Assembly (NCBI RefSeq): GCF_035046485.1
Contig: NC_085136.1
Span: 222,646,853-222,710,852, forward strand
Length of the DNA: 64,000 nucleotides
Direction of reading: 5' to 3'
From: Aedes albopictus
Taxonomy: Eukaryota > Arthropoda > Insecta > Diptera > Culicidae
Part shown: piece after piece, positions 20,592 through 30,599 of the stretch
How positions within the stretch are numbered: the first letter of the stretch is position 1
How the letters are laid out: each line of letters opens with the position of its first letter
Made by a program: the position numbers and the translations under genes
The notes under the pieces: generated by a model
Seen by the model: only the letters and a program-made list of their open reading frames with translations
What the model was told of the DNA's origin: nothing
Databases searched by the model: none

Positions 20592-22030
20592 AATAGGAGG
20601 AATTCCTGGATACATTCCGGGAGTTATTCCTGGAGAAATTCCAGAAGGAATCCTTGGAGGAATTCCAGGAGGAACCCTTGAGAAATTTCTTAAGGAATCC
20701 CTGGATAAATTCCTGGAGGAATTCCTTGAGGAATCCCTTCGGAAATTCCTGGAGGAATTTCTGGACGAATTCCTGGAGGTATCCCTGGAGGAATTCCTGG
20801 AGAAATATTTGAAGATATTCTTGAAGGAATTCCTGGGCGAATCCCTGGAGATATTCCTGGAGGAAACCCTGAAGAAATTCCAGGAGGTATTCCTGGAGAA
20901 ATTCCTGGAGGAATGCCTTGAGAAATTCCTAGAGGAATTCTCGCAGGAATTCCTGGAAGAATCCCTGCAGGAATCCCTTGAGCAATCGCTGGAGGAATTC
21001 CTGGAGGAATGCCTGGAGGCATGCCTGGACGATTTCCTGGAAGATCCACAGGAGGAGTCCCTGGAGGTATTTCTGGAGGAAGCCCTGGAGGAATCACACG
21101 GAAAATTCTTGGAGGAATCTCTGGAGGAATCTCTGGATGATTCTCTGGATGATTCTCTGGAGAAATTCCTGGAAGAATCCCTAATGGAATTCCTGAATTA
21201 ATCCCTGTATGAATTCCTGAAGAAATTGCTAGAGGAATCCTTGGAGGCATTTCGTGAGGAATGACTGGAGAAATTTCTGGATGAATCGCTGGAGGAATTC
21301 CTATAGAAATCCCTGGAGAAATTCCTGAAGAAACCCCTAGAAAAATCATGGAGGAATTCCTGGAGAATCACCGGAGAAATTCCTGAATTAATCCCTGGAG
21401 AAATTCCTGAAGGAATACCAGGAGAATTCCCAGAAGAAATTCCTGGAGGAATCCTTGGAGGAATTTCTTGAGGATTAACTAAAAAAAAATCAAGAGAAAT
21501 CCCTGGAGGAATTCCTGGAATAACGCCTATAGGAATTCCTGGGGGAATCCCTGGAGGAGTTCCTGTAGGAATTCCTGGAGGATTTCCTGAGAAATTCCTG
21601 GAGGAATACCTAGAGGTATTTCTGGAGGAAATTCTGGAGGAATCTTTGGAAGAATCCCTGGAGGAAGCCCTAGAGGAAGCCCTAGAGGAAGCCCTAGATG
21701 AATTCCTGGAGGTATCCCTGGAGGAATTCCTGGAGAAATCCCTGGAGGAATTCCTGGAGGAATACTTGGAAAAATTCCTGGAGGAACCCTGGAGAAATTC
21801 CTTAAGAAATCCCTGGAGAAATTCCTCGACGAATCGCTGGATGTATTCCTGGAGGAATCCCTGGACGAATTCCTTGAAGAAACCTTGGAGGAACTCCTGG
21901 AGCAATCCCTAGGGGAAATCCAGTAAGTATTCTTGGAGGATTTCCTGAGGACTTCCTTGAGGATTTCCTGTAGGCATTTTTGGAGAAATTCCTGTAGGAA
22001 TGCTTGAAGGAATCCCTGGAGGTATTTTTG
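20592..22030. repeat. 12-bp minisatellite, left block
   Basis: Tandem variants of CTGGAGGAATTC, CTGGAGGAATCC and CTGGAGAAATTC, strictly in multiples of three. Both strands therefore stay open: one reads [13 protein letters not shown] acidic repeats, the other [10 protein letters not shown] or SRDSSRNSS repeats. These are shadows of the repeat and not genes. The unit contains GAATTC, so EcoRI sites are dense. Confidence 0.9.
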
Positions 22031-22062
22031 GAAAGAATTATGATAATTAGCTTTATTAAGGA

Positions 22063-22332
22063 CAGGGCCCCTATAGCCACAGCTGTAAAGGCGTGGGTAT
22101 TCAGTATGACCAAGCTGAGGGTGACGGGTTCGATTCCCGGTCAGTCCAGGATCTTTTCGTAATGGAAATTTCCTTGGGCATAGAGTATCTTCGTGCCTGC
22201 CACACGATATACACATGCACAATGGTCATTGGCAGAGGAAGCTCTCAGTTAATAACTGTGGAAGTTCTCATAGAACACTAAGCTGAGTAGCAGGCTTTGT
22301 CCCAGTTGGGACTTTACGCCAAGAAGAGGAGG
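22063..22332 (+). mobile_element. tRNA-derived SINE, complete copy
   Basis: Flanked by an exact 14-bp direct repeat, AGCTTTATTAAGGA (22049-22062 and 22333-22346). The head has an A-box-like TAGCCACAGCTG (22074-22085) and a B box GGTTCGATTCC (22127-22137), the split internal RNA polymerase III promoter. The body carries TATCTTCGTGCCTGCCACAC and CTAAGCTGAGTAGCAGGC, and the tail ends in AAGAAGAGG. Partial copies occur at 15640, 38941 (minus) and 43945. The family is likely one of the known Aedes SINEs (Feilai- or Gecko-like), but I did not verify which. Confidence 0.85.
22127..22137 (+). promoter_or_regulatory. SINE B box (Pol III internal promoter)
   Basis: GGTTCGATTCC matches the tRNA B-box consensus GGTTCGANTCC exactly. 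It lies about 50 bp downstream of the A-box-like element. Confidence 0.8.
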
Positions 22333-22346
22333 AGCTTTATTAAGGA

Positions 22347-22376
22347 AATTTTCAGCCCTTGGCTGGTCGATCTCCG
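22347..22376 (-). repeat. Tail fragment of another retroelement
   Basis: Together with 22036-22062 this is the reverse complement of a sequence near GATCGACCAGCCAAGGGC, then GAAAATTTCCTTAATAAAGC, split by the SINE. The same module stands at 43364-43425, followed there by a TAA-rich tail. It is most likely the 3' end of a LINE or SINE family. Confidence 0.5.
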
Positions 22377-22389
22377 GTTTTTTTTGAAA

Positions 22390-24170
22390 GAATTCGTGCA
22401 GGATTTCTTGGAGGAAACCCTGGAGGAAGCCCTGGAGGAATTCCTGGAGGTATCCCTGGAGAAATTCATGAAAAAAACCCTTGGAGGAATACTTGAAAAA
22501 AAAACCCTAGAGAAATTCGTTAAGGAATCCCTGGAGGAATCGATGGATGTATTCCTGGAGGAATCCCTGGAGGAATTGCTTAAGGAAACTTTGGGGGAAT
22601 TCCTGGATGAATTCCTTAAGGAGTCCTTGGAGGAATTCCTGGAGCAATCCCTGGAGAAATTCCTTGAGGAATCCCTGTAGGAATTAATGGAGGAATTTCT
22701 GGAAGATTCCCTAGAGAAATCCCTGGAGGAATTCCTTAAGGAATCCCTGGAGAAACTCCTGGAGGAATCCCTGGAGAAATTCCTGGTGGAATTCTTGGAG
22801 GTATTCCTGGAGGAATCCTTCAGGTATCAGTAGGTCGGCTCCAGAGGCACGTTCTCCTCCATTTGGGAATTTCCTGAGGAATTCCTGGAGGAATCCCTGC
22901 AGGTATTTTTTAGAGGAATCCTTGCAGGAATCCCTGGAGGAAGCCCAGGAGGAATCCCTGGAGGTATTTTTTGAAGAATTTCTGGAGGAATCCCTGGGGG
23001 AATCCCTGGAGGAAGCCCAGGAGAAATCCCTGGAGGTTATTTTTGGAGGAATTCCTGGATGAATCCTTGGAGGAATCCCTAGAGAAAGCCCTGGGGGAAT
23101 TCCTTGAGGAATCCCTGAAGGAGTTTCTGGAGGAATCCTTGCATGAATTTTTTGAGGAATCCCTGGAGAAATTGCTGGGGGAACCATTGAGAAATTCTTT
23201 TTCTTTGTAGGAAATCCTGGAGGAATGCCTGGGGGAATTCCTGGAAGAATCCCAGGAGGAATCCCTGAAGGTATTTCTGGAGGATAGCCTGGAGGAATTC
23301 CTTCAGGAACCCCTTGAGGTATTCCTGGAGGAATCCGTGGAGAAATCCCTAGAGATATTCCTGGAGGAATGTCTGGAGAAATTCCTGGAAGAATCCTTGG
23401 AGAAATTCTTGAAGGAACTCTGGAGAAATTCCTGAAGACATTCCTGGAGGAACCCTGGAGGTATTCCTGGTGGAATCGCTGGTGGAGTTCCTTGAGGAAT
23501 CCTTGGAGGAATTACTGGGACAATTCCTTGAGAAATTCCTGAAACCCTGGAAGAATTCCTGGGGGAATGCCAGGAGGAATGCCTGGTGGAATTCCTGGAG
23601 GAATCCCTAGAGAAATTCCTGGAGGAATCCCTGGAGGAATCCCTGGAGGAATTTCTGGATGATTCCCTGGAGGAATCCCTGGAGGTAGCCCTGGAGGAAT
23701 TTTAATTCCTTAAAGAATCCCTGGATAAATTCCTGGAGAAGTTTCTTGAGGAATCCCTGCGGAAATTCCTGGAGGAATCCCTGGACGAATTCCTAAAGGA
23801 ATCTCTGGAGGAATACTTGGAAGTATTTTTGGAGGAATTCCTGTAGAAATTTCTGGAGGAATCGCCGGAGAAATTCCTGGAGGAATCTCTTAAGGAATCG
23901 CTGGAGGAATGCTTGGACGATTTTCTGGCAGTTTCCCAGGAGGAATCCTTGGGGGTATTCTTGGAGGAATCTGTGGAGAAATTCCTGGAGGAATCCCTGG
24001 AGAAATTCCTAGAGGAATCTCTGGAGAAATTTTTGGAGGGATCTTCGGAGGAATTCCTGGAGGAATCCCTCGAGGAATCCCTCGAGGAATCGCTGGAGGA
24101 ATTCCTGGAGGAATGCTTGGATGATTTCTTGGAAGAATCCCTGAAATTATTTTTCGGAAGAGTTTTTAAA
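22390..24170. repeat. 12-bp minisatellite, right block
   Basis: Same CTGGAGGAATYC units as at 20592-22030. Continuity across the SINE insertion shows that one array spans the whole region. A 44-bp foreign island lies at 22826-22869. The unit decays gradually between 24170 and 24620. Confidence 0.9.
22826..22869 (+). repeat. 44-bp island shared with 53744-53787
   Basis: Starts ATCAGTAGGTCGGCTCCAGA and ends CTCCTCCATTTGGGAA. It is identical, as far as I can read, to 53744-53787 about 31 kb away, where it heads a longer interspersed module. Here it is embedded in minisatellite with nothing of the longer module following. Confidence 0.75.
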
Positions 24171-24619
24171 GAAATTTTCAAAAGTAGGTACTTGTGAAAG
24201 GATTTTATAATTATTGTCGAAAACGTTGTCGCAGGAAAGTTGAAAATAATGTCTGGAAAATTCTGAAAATATTGAATAAATTCGCGGAAGAATTGCTTAA
24301 TGAATTCCCAAATAAATTGCCAAAAGAATTATTGATGAATTTGGCAAAATAACTTTAAAACGATTTACGACAATATTTGTTAAATATTGCCGCAGGAATT
24401 TCAGAAATTGCTGTTGAAATAATTATATTATTTCCCGAAGAAACTTATAAAGGAACTACGAATAATTCCTCCAAATACTACCGCTGGAATTTCTATAAAA
24501 ATTGCCAAATAAATTTCCCAAAAAAATATTTAAGCGTAGAATTAGCTTTAAGTTGAAATAACATAAAATAAAAACCAAAAATGATTTCGAGAATTTTGAA
24601 TAAACTTCTAAAAGAATTC

Positions 24620-25200
24620 ACAAATAAGTTTTCCGATCAAATTTAAAAAAAATAATGTCGAAGAGAAAATAATTGTCCTTGGACTTTTTATGCGACGAAA
24701 GGTACAAAACCCCTGGAATTCCGGCAGCTGTCTCCGATTGACCATCGCGGAAACCCTCCATACCGAGCTTGACGGTGTTCCCTCTGATGGTCACATTGTC
24801 CAAAAACCTCCGAATTCACCTCCAACACTCTTGATTTGCAAAATCATGATGTCGGATGTGTCGCAAGCCAGGTTTCGTAATTGTTCGGGAAAAGGCCACT
24901 ATTTCCGGGTAGCCCCAGGTTCCCGAAACATCCGGGATGGTGGTCAATATGTCCAAAAATTTCTGAATATTCCTCCCAAATACTTGATTTGCGACACTAT
25001 GTAGAATGGGACATGACAAATGTGTTTTTTAGAATTATGCTATGCAAAATGTCAGGTGTCAGGAGCTTGCGAAATGTGTCTCCTGAAGGCACCCCAAACG
25101 TGACCCAGAACATCCGAAACCAGAACCAGGTAATCCCAATTTACTCAAACAATGCATTTGCAATAATAAAACGATAATTGAACACATTTGCAATCTTTTT
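24620..25200 (+). repeat. Diverged satellite-like segment
   Basis: Words such as GGATGTGTCGCAAGCCAGG, GGCCACTATTTCCGGGTAG and AACATCCGGGATGGTGGTCA parallel the 152-bp satellite at 62.9-63.8 kb (GATGTGTCGCATGCATGG, GGCCACTTCCGGCGGGACAT). TTGTCCAAAAACCTCCGAAT and ATGTCCAAAAATTTCTGAAT, about 155 bp apart, suggest a partial second unit. The short ORFs here are not genes. Confidence 0.5.
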
Positions 25201-26303
25201 CCATGTGTTTCTCACAAATAATCAGTGATTAAAAGGAAGTTGGTCCATTTTTGACCCTATTTGACCCCCCTTCAATAACTCAAACCCCAAGAACCAAAAA
25301 ACCATTTTGATATTTTTCCATGGAACTAGGGATGTAGCGCGGTCTTCATTCAAAATTTTGTAAATATCGGTTGAAAAATGAAGTCACGGTGATTTTCTGA
25401 AATTAAATTTCTAACTATGACCAAAACGGGTTAATCAAAGGTTTTTCTTTCGAGTGGCATTGTTGTGTAGCTTATGGCAGTTGAACTGTTAACTCTATGG
25501 TAGATTTTTTCCGTAATTACACTGATAAAGGTTTTACTACCAACCAAACTGCATAGTTCATATGAGATTTTTCCTTCTTTTAAAAATAGGCTGTGCTTTC
25601 GAATTACACTGTTACGAAATAGTGGACCTTCCTTTCTTAGTCAAGCATGTAAAATCATGAAACACATGGGAACAAATGCCCCAAATGGAAGATAACGTGC
25701 CTCTTTAGCCAGCCTTCCAATGTATATGAGTAGACATATAACTAATAAACGAAAGAAAAAATTATCAAAACTAATGATCAATTTGTTCGTAGGGTGACTG
25801 TGTTATGAAAATAAACAAAAAACATTAGAAAAACTGTGAAATTCTTATAAGCTTTATAAGAAGAGAGAAATTTAAAACCATCTCGATTAAACCAAGTGTC
25901 GTAGTGCAAGAGCCACAATTGAAATGGGCAATACAAGGTTTGCCGGGTCAGCTAGTGAATACATAAAAATAAAGAATCAGGGAACAAAAACTGTGTGCTA
26001 AAGTTTCCAACTGGTTTTTTATTTGTCAAGGACATGTATAAATTGGAACAATGCAAATGTACACACATTTTTCTGATTGGAAATTATTGCCAAGGAAAAT
26101 AAATTTTAAACGCCCAAATGTATGCACAAGAAATCAACCGTATACAAGTTATAAGAAAAAGTTAAACATTTTCAATCCAACGACAGTATCGCAAACGTAA
26201 CATGGACATGCATGAGGAGTACACAGGGTGTGAATGTACCATATATAATATACTAATGTTTCAGTTCAGTTCAGTGAAGTGAAGTGATCTGAAAATTTTT
26301 GAA
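25201..26303. other. AT-rich stretch with repeat fragments
   Basis: A minus-strand copy of the foldback internal motif lies at about 25563-25605. At 25945-25965 the bases read, on the minus strand, CTAGCTGACCCGGCAAACC, matching the head of the interspersed repeat at 41306. I see no gene. Confidence 0.45.
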
Positions 26304-26366
26304 AATGTGCACCCAGCTCTTTTGGGAGCCATTTCTTTGGGAATTTTGAAATAAAGCGTTTTTGGC

Positions 26367-27482
26367 TTGGGGGCGGTCCAGAATGTCGAATTGTTTAAAA
26401 ATCCATATTCACTAAAACTGATGTGGTCAGGGCGTTAACAGTGTGCACCCAAAATAACCAAAATTGGCATTTTATAATATTTCGCTTCCTGAGGGGGCGG
26501 TCCAGAATGTCGAATTGTTTAAAAATCCATATTCACTAAAACTGATGTGGTCAGGGCGTTAACAGTGTGCACCCAAAATAACCAAAATTGGCATTTTATA
26601 ATATTTCGCTTCCTGAGGGGGCGGTCCAGAATGTCGAATTGTTTAAAAATCCATATTCACTAAAACTGATGTGGTCAGGGCGTTAACAGTGTGCACCCAA
26701 AATAACCAAAATTGGCATTTTATAATATTTCGCTTCCTGAGGGGGCGGTCCAGAATGTCGAATTGTTTAAAAATCCATATTCACTAAAACTGATGTGGTC
26801 AGGGCGTTAACAGTGTGCACCCAAAATAACCAAAATTGGCATTTTATAATATTTCGCTTCCTGAGGGGGCGGTTCAGAATGTCGAATTGTTTAAAAATCC
26901 ATATTCACTAAAACTGATGTGGTCAGGGCGTTAACAGTGTGCACCCAAAATAACCAAAATTGGCATTTTATAATATTTCGCTTCCTGAGGGGGCGGTCCA
27001 GAATGTCGAATTGTTTAAAAATCCATATTCACTAAAACTGATGTGGTCAGGGCGTTAACAGTGTGCACCCAAAATAACCAAAATTGGCATTTTATAATAT
27101 TTCGCTTCCTGAGGGGGCGGTCCAGAATGTCGAATTGTTTAAAAATCCATATTCACTAAAACTGATGTGGTCAGGGCGTTGACAGTGTGCACCCAAAATA
27201 ACCAAAATTGGCATTTTATAATATTTCGCTTCCTGAGGGGGCGGTCCAGAATGTCGAATTGTTTAAAAACCCATATTCACTAAAACTGATGTGGTCAGGG
27301 CGTTGACAGTGTGCACCCAAAATAACCAAAATTGGTATTTTATAATATTTCGCTTCCTGAGGGGGCGGTTCAGAATGTCGAATTGTTTAAAAATCCATAT
27401 TCACTAAAACTGATGTGGTCAGGGCGTTGACAGTGTGCACCCAAAATAACCAAAATTGGTATTTTATTATATTTTGCATCCT
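26367..27482. repeat. 124-bp satellite, nine tandem copies
   Basis: The period is exactly 124 bp, with units starting at 26367, 26491, 26615, 26739, 26863, 26987, 27111, 27235 and 27359. Each carries GGGGGCGGTCCAGAATGTCG, CTGATGTGGTCAGGGCG and GTGCACCCAAAATAACC. Copies differ by only a few substitutions. Examples are GGTTCAG in units 5 and 9, GCGTTGAC in the last three and GGTATTTT in the last two. Sequence at 26304-26366 resembles a decayed partial unit. This indicates recent amplification or homogenisation. Confidence 0.95.
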
Positions 27483-27716
27483 GAAAAAAAAATTTTTTTT
27501 TTGAACTGAAGAGCTGGTTACTCAGTGAGTAACTTGGAGTAACCACGATGACACCACTGACCGCATCCCCTTCGGTGGTTGTATCAGGGATCAACCGACA
27601 CAACTGCACTAGATACAATCATTCTGCTCCACCGCACTAACAGACTCCTCAAACACTGCAAACCCCAAAGCCAGATAAGGTTTGCTCTCCGTCATACACA
27701 ATGAGACGACTGTCGA

Positions 27717-27989
27717 TTGAGCTCTACAACAAGCAGACGAGGCAGTAAATTCTCTGTGTCTTGCTGCGTTTGTCTACCAAATCAGAGCGTTGCGCCGACG
27801 ACCAGCTTCACTGTTGATTCATACCAAGTGATTTTCGATTCCTGTCCTTTGGCCCAAAGCTCTATTTTCGAACCGGACCGATTGCCTTCGGTGCAACAAA
27901 TGAAAACACATCGAACAAAGCGTGCACTGATGAAGGTTGTGTTTTCGGCACTAGTGAAGCTGGAAATTCCTTTGCCCTTTAGAGACTAA
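27717..27989 (+). CDS. Hypothetical 90-residue ORF
   Basis: Open frame beginning MSSTTSRRGSKFSVSCC and ending KLEIPLPFRD. I recognise no domain. AATAAA follows about 50 bp downstream of the stop (CACCAATAAAG, 28041-28051), and base composition is more balanced than nearby DNA. It could be the end of a decayed element or a chance ORF. No upstream promoter is evident. I would not call it a gene without transcript support. Confidence 0.2.
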   Translation: MSSTTSRRGSKFSVSCCVCLPNQSVAPTTSFTVDSYQVIFDSCPLAQSSIFEPDRLPSVQQMKTHRTKRALMKVVFSALVKLEIPLPFRD

Positions 27990-28446
27990 ATCGGATCGAA
28001 CGGATAATCTCTATTATCGTTTGCGTCGCATACAGTATGCACCAATAAAGTTGGGTACATTCAATTGACTCCTTTAGACAACGCTTGAGCGGAACTCATA
28101 TTTTTAATAAGCAGCTTACACCTAGTACATATTAACTTATTTCATTTAGACCATGTTAACCGATGAAAACAACACAATAAACGATAAATAATGTATACAC
28201 ATACGTCATACTAACTTTCCTTCCCTTCCTCGAAGAAGCACTGCACATTGAAAGCGCTAAGATACTCAAAAGTTTCGTTTGGTGGATCCTTGTACAATTT
28301 TGATTGTTTTGTCAATCATATAGTTGTGGTTTAACATTTTTTTCGTGAGACGCGCACTGTAGTAGCTGAGCCTACACACAGATGGGGACAACACGTATGA
28401 CCCCGAGATAACTTGGCCCGACAAAGAGGCCGTTCAAAGAAATGAA

Positions 28447-28605
28447 ATGAAAACAATTTCTCATAAGCGCAAAGGCGAAAGATGCTTTATGAATTATTTA
28501 TCCTTCAGTCTGGAAACTGTCGAGGCGATGCTCTGCCATATAGAAAAGAGCAACAACGCCGACAAATCCGCCGGAGCAGAAGACAATATCCAACTAGGTC
28601 AGTGA
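28447..28605 (+). CDS. Hypothetical 52-residue ORF, possible exon scrap
   Basis: It reads MKTISHKRKGERC, then FSLETVEAMLCHIEKSNN, and ends NIQLGQ. The middle looks like a soluble helical protein. The bases CTAG|GTCAGT near 28596 resemble a splice donor. No family is recognised. The probability that this is a real exon is low. Confidence 0.15.
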   Translation: MKTISHKRKGERCFMNYLSFSLETVEAMLCHIEKSNNADKSAGAEDNIQLGQ

Positions 28606-29489
28606 ATTATGTATGTTGGGTTGGTGTTGCTTGATTCGGAGCTAGTGTCACCGGAGGACTGGATCTTGTTTAAAGTAAAAGTAATTTCTAAATGAAAATT
28701 GAATTGCATTCTACGGATTCAAGAACTATGCAAATGAAGTAGAACTGGGCGAGCTTTCTGCTCTATTGGTCACTAACTGTGGTGGAAAAATAAACCATAT
28801 GAAAAAGTAAGCGTTTTATCGGTCCGAAAGAGAGCTATTTATCTTATTCTTCTTCTTTCTGTATCATGTCTCAACTCGGTCAGAGCCATTTTTCTATAGT
28901 TATTACCTGATAGCTTTTTGTGCCATCATTTAGAATCGTTTGACAAGGGAAGGAGTATGTTCGATATGATATTGTTGAAAAACTACGCGTTCTTCTCATC
29001 TTAAATGGTCATAAATTAAATACTGACCATTCATCTCGATGGTTTCGTGGAAAGCCATAAAGGAAAAAAAAAACTCCGTTTAAACCCGCAATTGTTTATT
29101 CATTTCAAGAAAGCTCGGGTTGAAAGGTCGGTCAATTTTCTTTGGCCATCATCTTTGCCGACTGAAAGTCACAGGTTTTCAGGGGCTGTCTGTCTAGAGA
29201 GCAAGATTTTCTATCTACTTCATTCACATCTGTTAGGTTAGGATGCTAGAAAGAACACCACAGATGTTTGCCTTCCAAATCAGATGTGCTATATCAACAA
29301 GTAGCGGGTAGCAGGCACAGTTCCACATTTTAACGGCACTAGGAGCTTTTAGTTGATTTGATTCATATTTTATTGAGCGGTGAGAAAATGAATCAGGTGA
29401 TCAGTGGGAATGAGATAAAGGTGTTATTTGCCGTAGTCAGGTTCATCCCGGAGTTAACGGTGCAGTCATATTACGATGCTATAAGTACC

Positions 29490-29820
29490 CTCAACAAGTA
29501 TCCAGACATTTAGGCAGGATCTGGCCTACATGATGTGCCAGAATATCAGAAGAAATCCGGCAGCTGTGAAATGAAATCAACGAATACTTCGGCAGGCTGT
29601 ATGAAGAACTTCGTAATGTTCCTACCTCAAATATTGTGAACTACGAACTACAAACTTGAGCGATGATCCGGGTAAGATGAATATCTCCTTACATATTCTA
29701 CAAAGCTGAACGTACATTTGTATTCCTCCTGGAATTAAGGTGGACCACAGCATGCTAGATAGAACCAATCCAACCAAATCAGGATGGCTAGATAGTTCCT
29801 CTTTCGAAGACTGTGCACAA
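29490..29820 (+). pseudogene. DDE-superfamily transposase relic
   Basis: Read with frameshifts, the stretch gives RRNPAAVK, INEYFGRLYEELRNVPTSNIVNY, then NLSDDPGK, IFYKAE, RWTTA and NPTKSGW. The order matches the DDE_1-type (Tigger/pogo-like) transposases whose first catalytic block is usually an NYDETNL-DDPG motif. Here the catalytic Asp region is damaged (NYE). Several stops and shifts are present, and only the central catalytic third survives. It ends abruptly at the interspersed repeat at 29828. Confidence 0.5.
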
Positions 29821-29827
29821 TTGGGTT

Positions 29828-30176
29828 TTTAAATTAAGAAAAATGTATCAATTTTTTGATTTTATACGAAAGAGCACCTTTTTCTGAGCCACTATGATTT
29901 TTTTCAGATTTTTAGAACTTTATTTTGGTACCTAAAATCAATTTCCAAGAGATTTTTTGAAATCACCTTTTGACAGCTGGGTAACTGTTTGACAGCTCCA
30001 CCCAGTACAAAATGCGACGAGGGGTGATTCGACAAATCGCTCCCATACAAACTTCAAATTGATTTTTAAATAGGTTCCTGGGCACCAAAATTCATGAAAA
30101 TTTGGATTTCGGCTTAGTTTTGCATGCAGATTCAGAATATGGAATTATCTCAACACCGCTAAAGAAGCCAATTGCG
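29828..30176 (-). mobile_element. Short interspersed DNA repeat, copy 2
   Basis: Reverse-complement relative of 20303-20590, with shared blocks ATGCAGATTCAGAATATGG, GAGGGGTGATTCG and TACGAAAGAGCACCTTTTTC. It is slightly longer than copy 1. It lies right after the DDE relic. Confidence 0.65.
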
Positions 30177-30599
30177 AATCCAAAAAAAAATGGAAAAAGG
30201 GGTTTTGACAGAAGATAATATTGCTTTACATTTGACACTGAATGTTATCGTATCGAGATGTGTTCTGACAATGACATCAGTTTGATCTTTCTCTTGTCAA
30301 TAGAGTTCTGAAGCCCTACCTGGTTTTTGCTTCCAATAAATAATGTTAGGCCCAAAAATCACATGTTAGTATAGCATTTAGCGATCCCTATTGCCATAAA
30401 TTCCTCAAAAATTAAAAATATTATTTTTTAACTCGAAAAATAGTAACAAACAACTTTTAAGAGATAATTAATTTATTAATTATCGATTTATGCGGTTTAA
30501 CCAGCCGAGTGGTTAGCTTAACTTCTAAGAGAACACGACATACAGAAACCATAGCCATTATATCAAGACAACGCCGAGCATTGAGTAACTGTGGTTGTT

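Larger units (their letters stand above)
27483..29384. other. Unassigned region with short ORFs
   Basis: No TE family recognised. It holds a 90-codon ORF (27717-27989) and a 52-codon ORF (28447-28605), described separately. Base composition is less AT-rich at 27.5-28.0 kb than in the surroundings. Confidence 0.4.

Noticed and set aside
22074..22140. Possible tRNA gene
   Set aside because: A and B boxes are present, but the segment is the head of a SINE with a 14-bp target duplication and does not fold as a mature tRNA.
20592..24181. Long ORFs on both strands (up to about 235 codons) rich in Glu/Leu or Gly/Ile/Pro
   Set aside because: They are translations of the 12-bp minisatellite. Several frames are open at once and the peptide follows the DNA repeat exactly.
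26367..27482. CRISPR-like regular repeats
   Set aside because: Units are contiguous 124-bp tandem copies with no unique spacers, and the genome is eukaryotic in character.
30492..30545. tRNA-like words GCCGAGTGGTTAGC
   Set aside because: Looks like an A box, but no B box or acceptor stem follows at the right distance.
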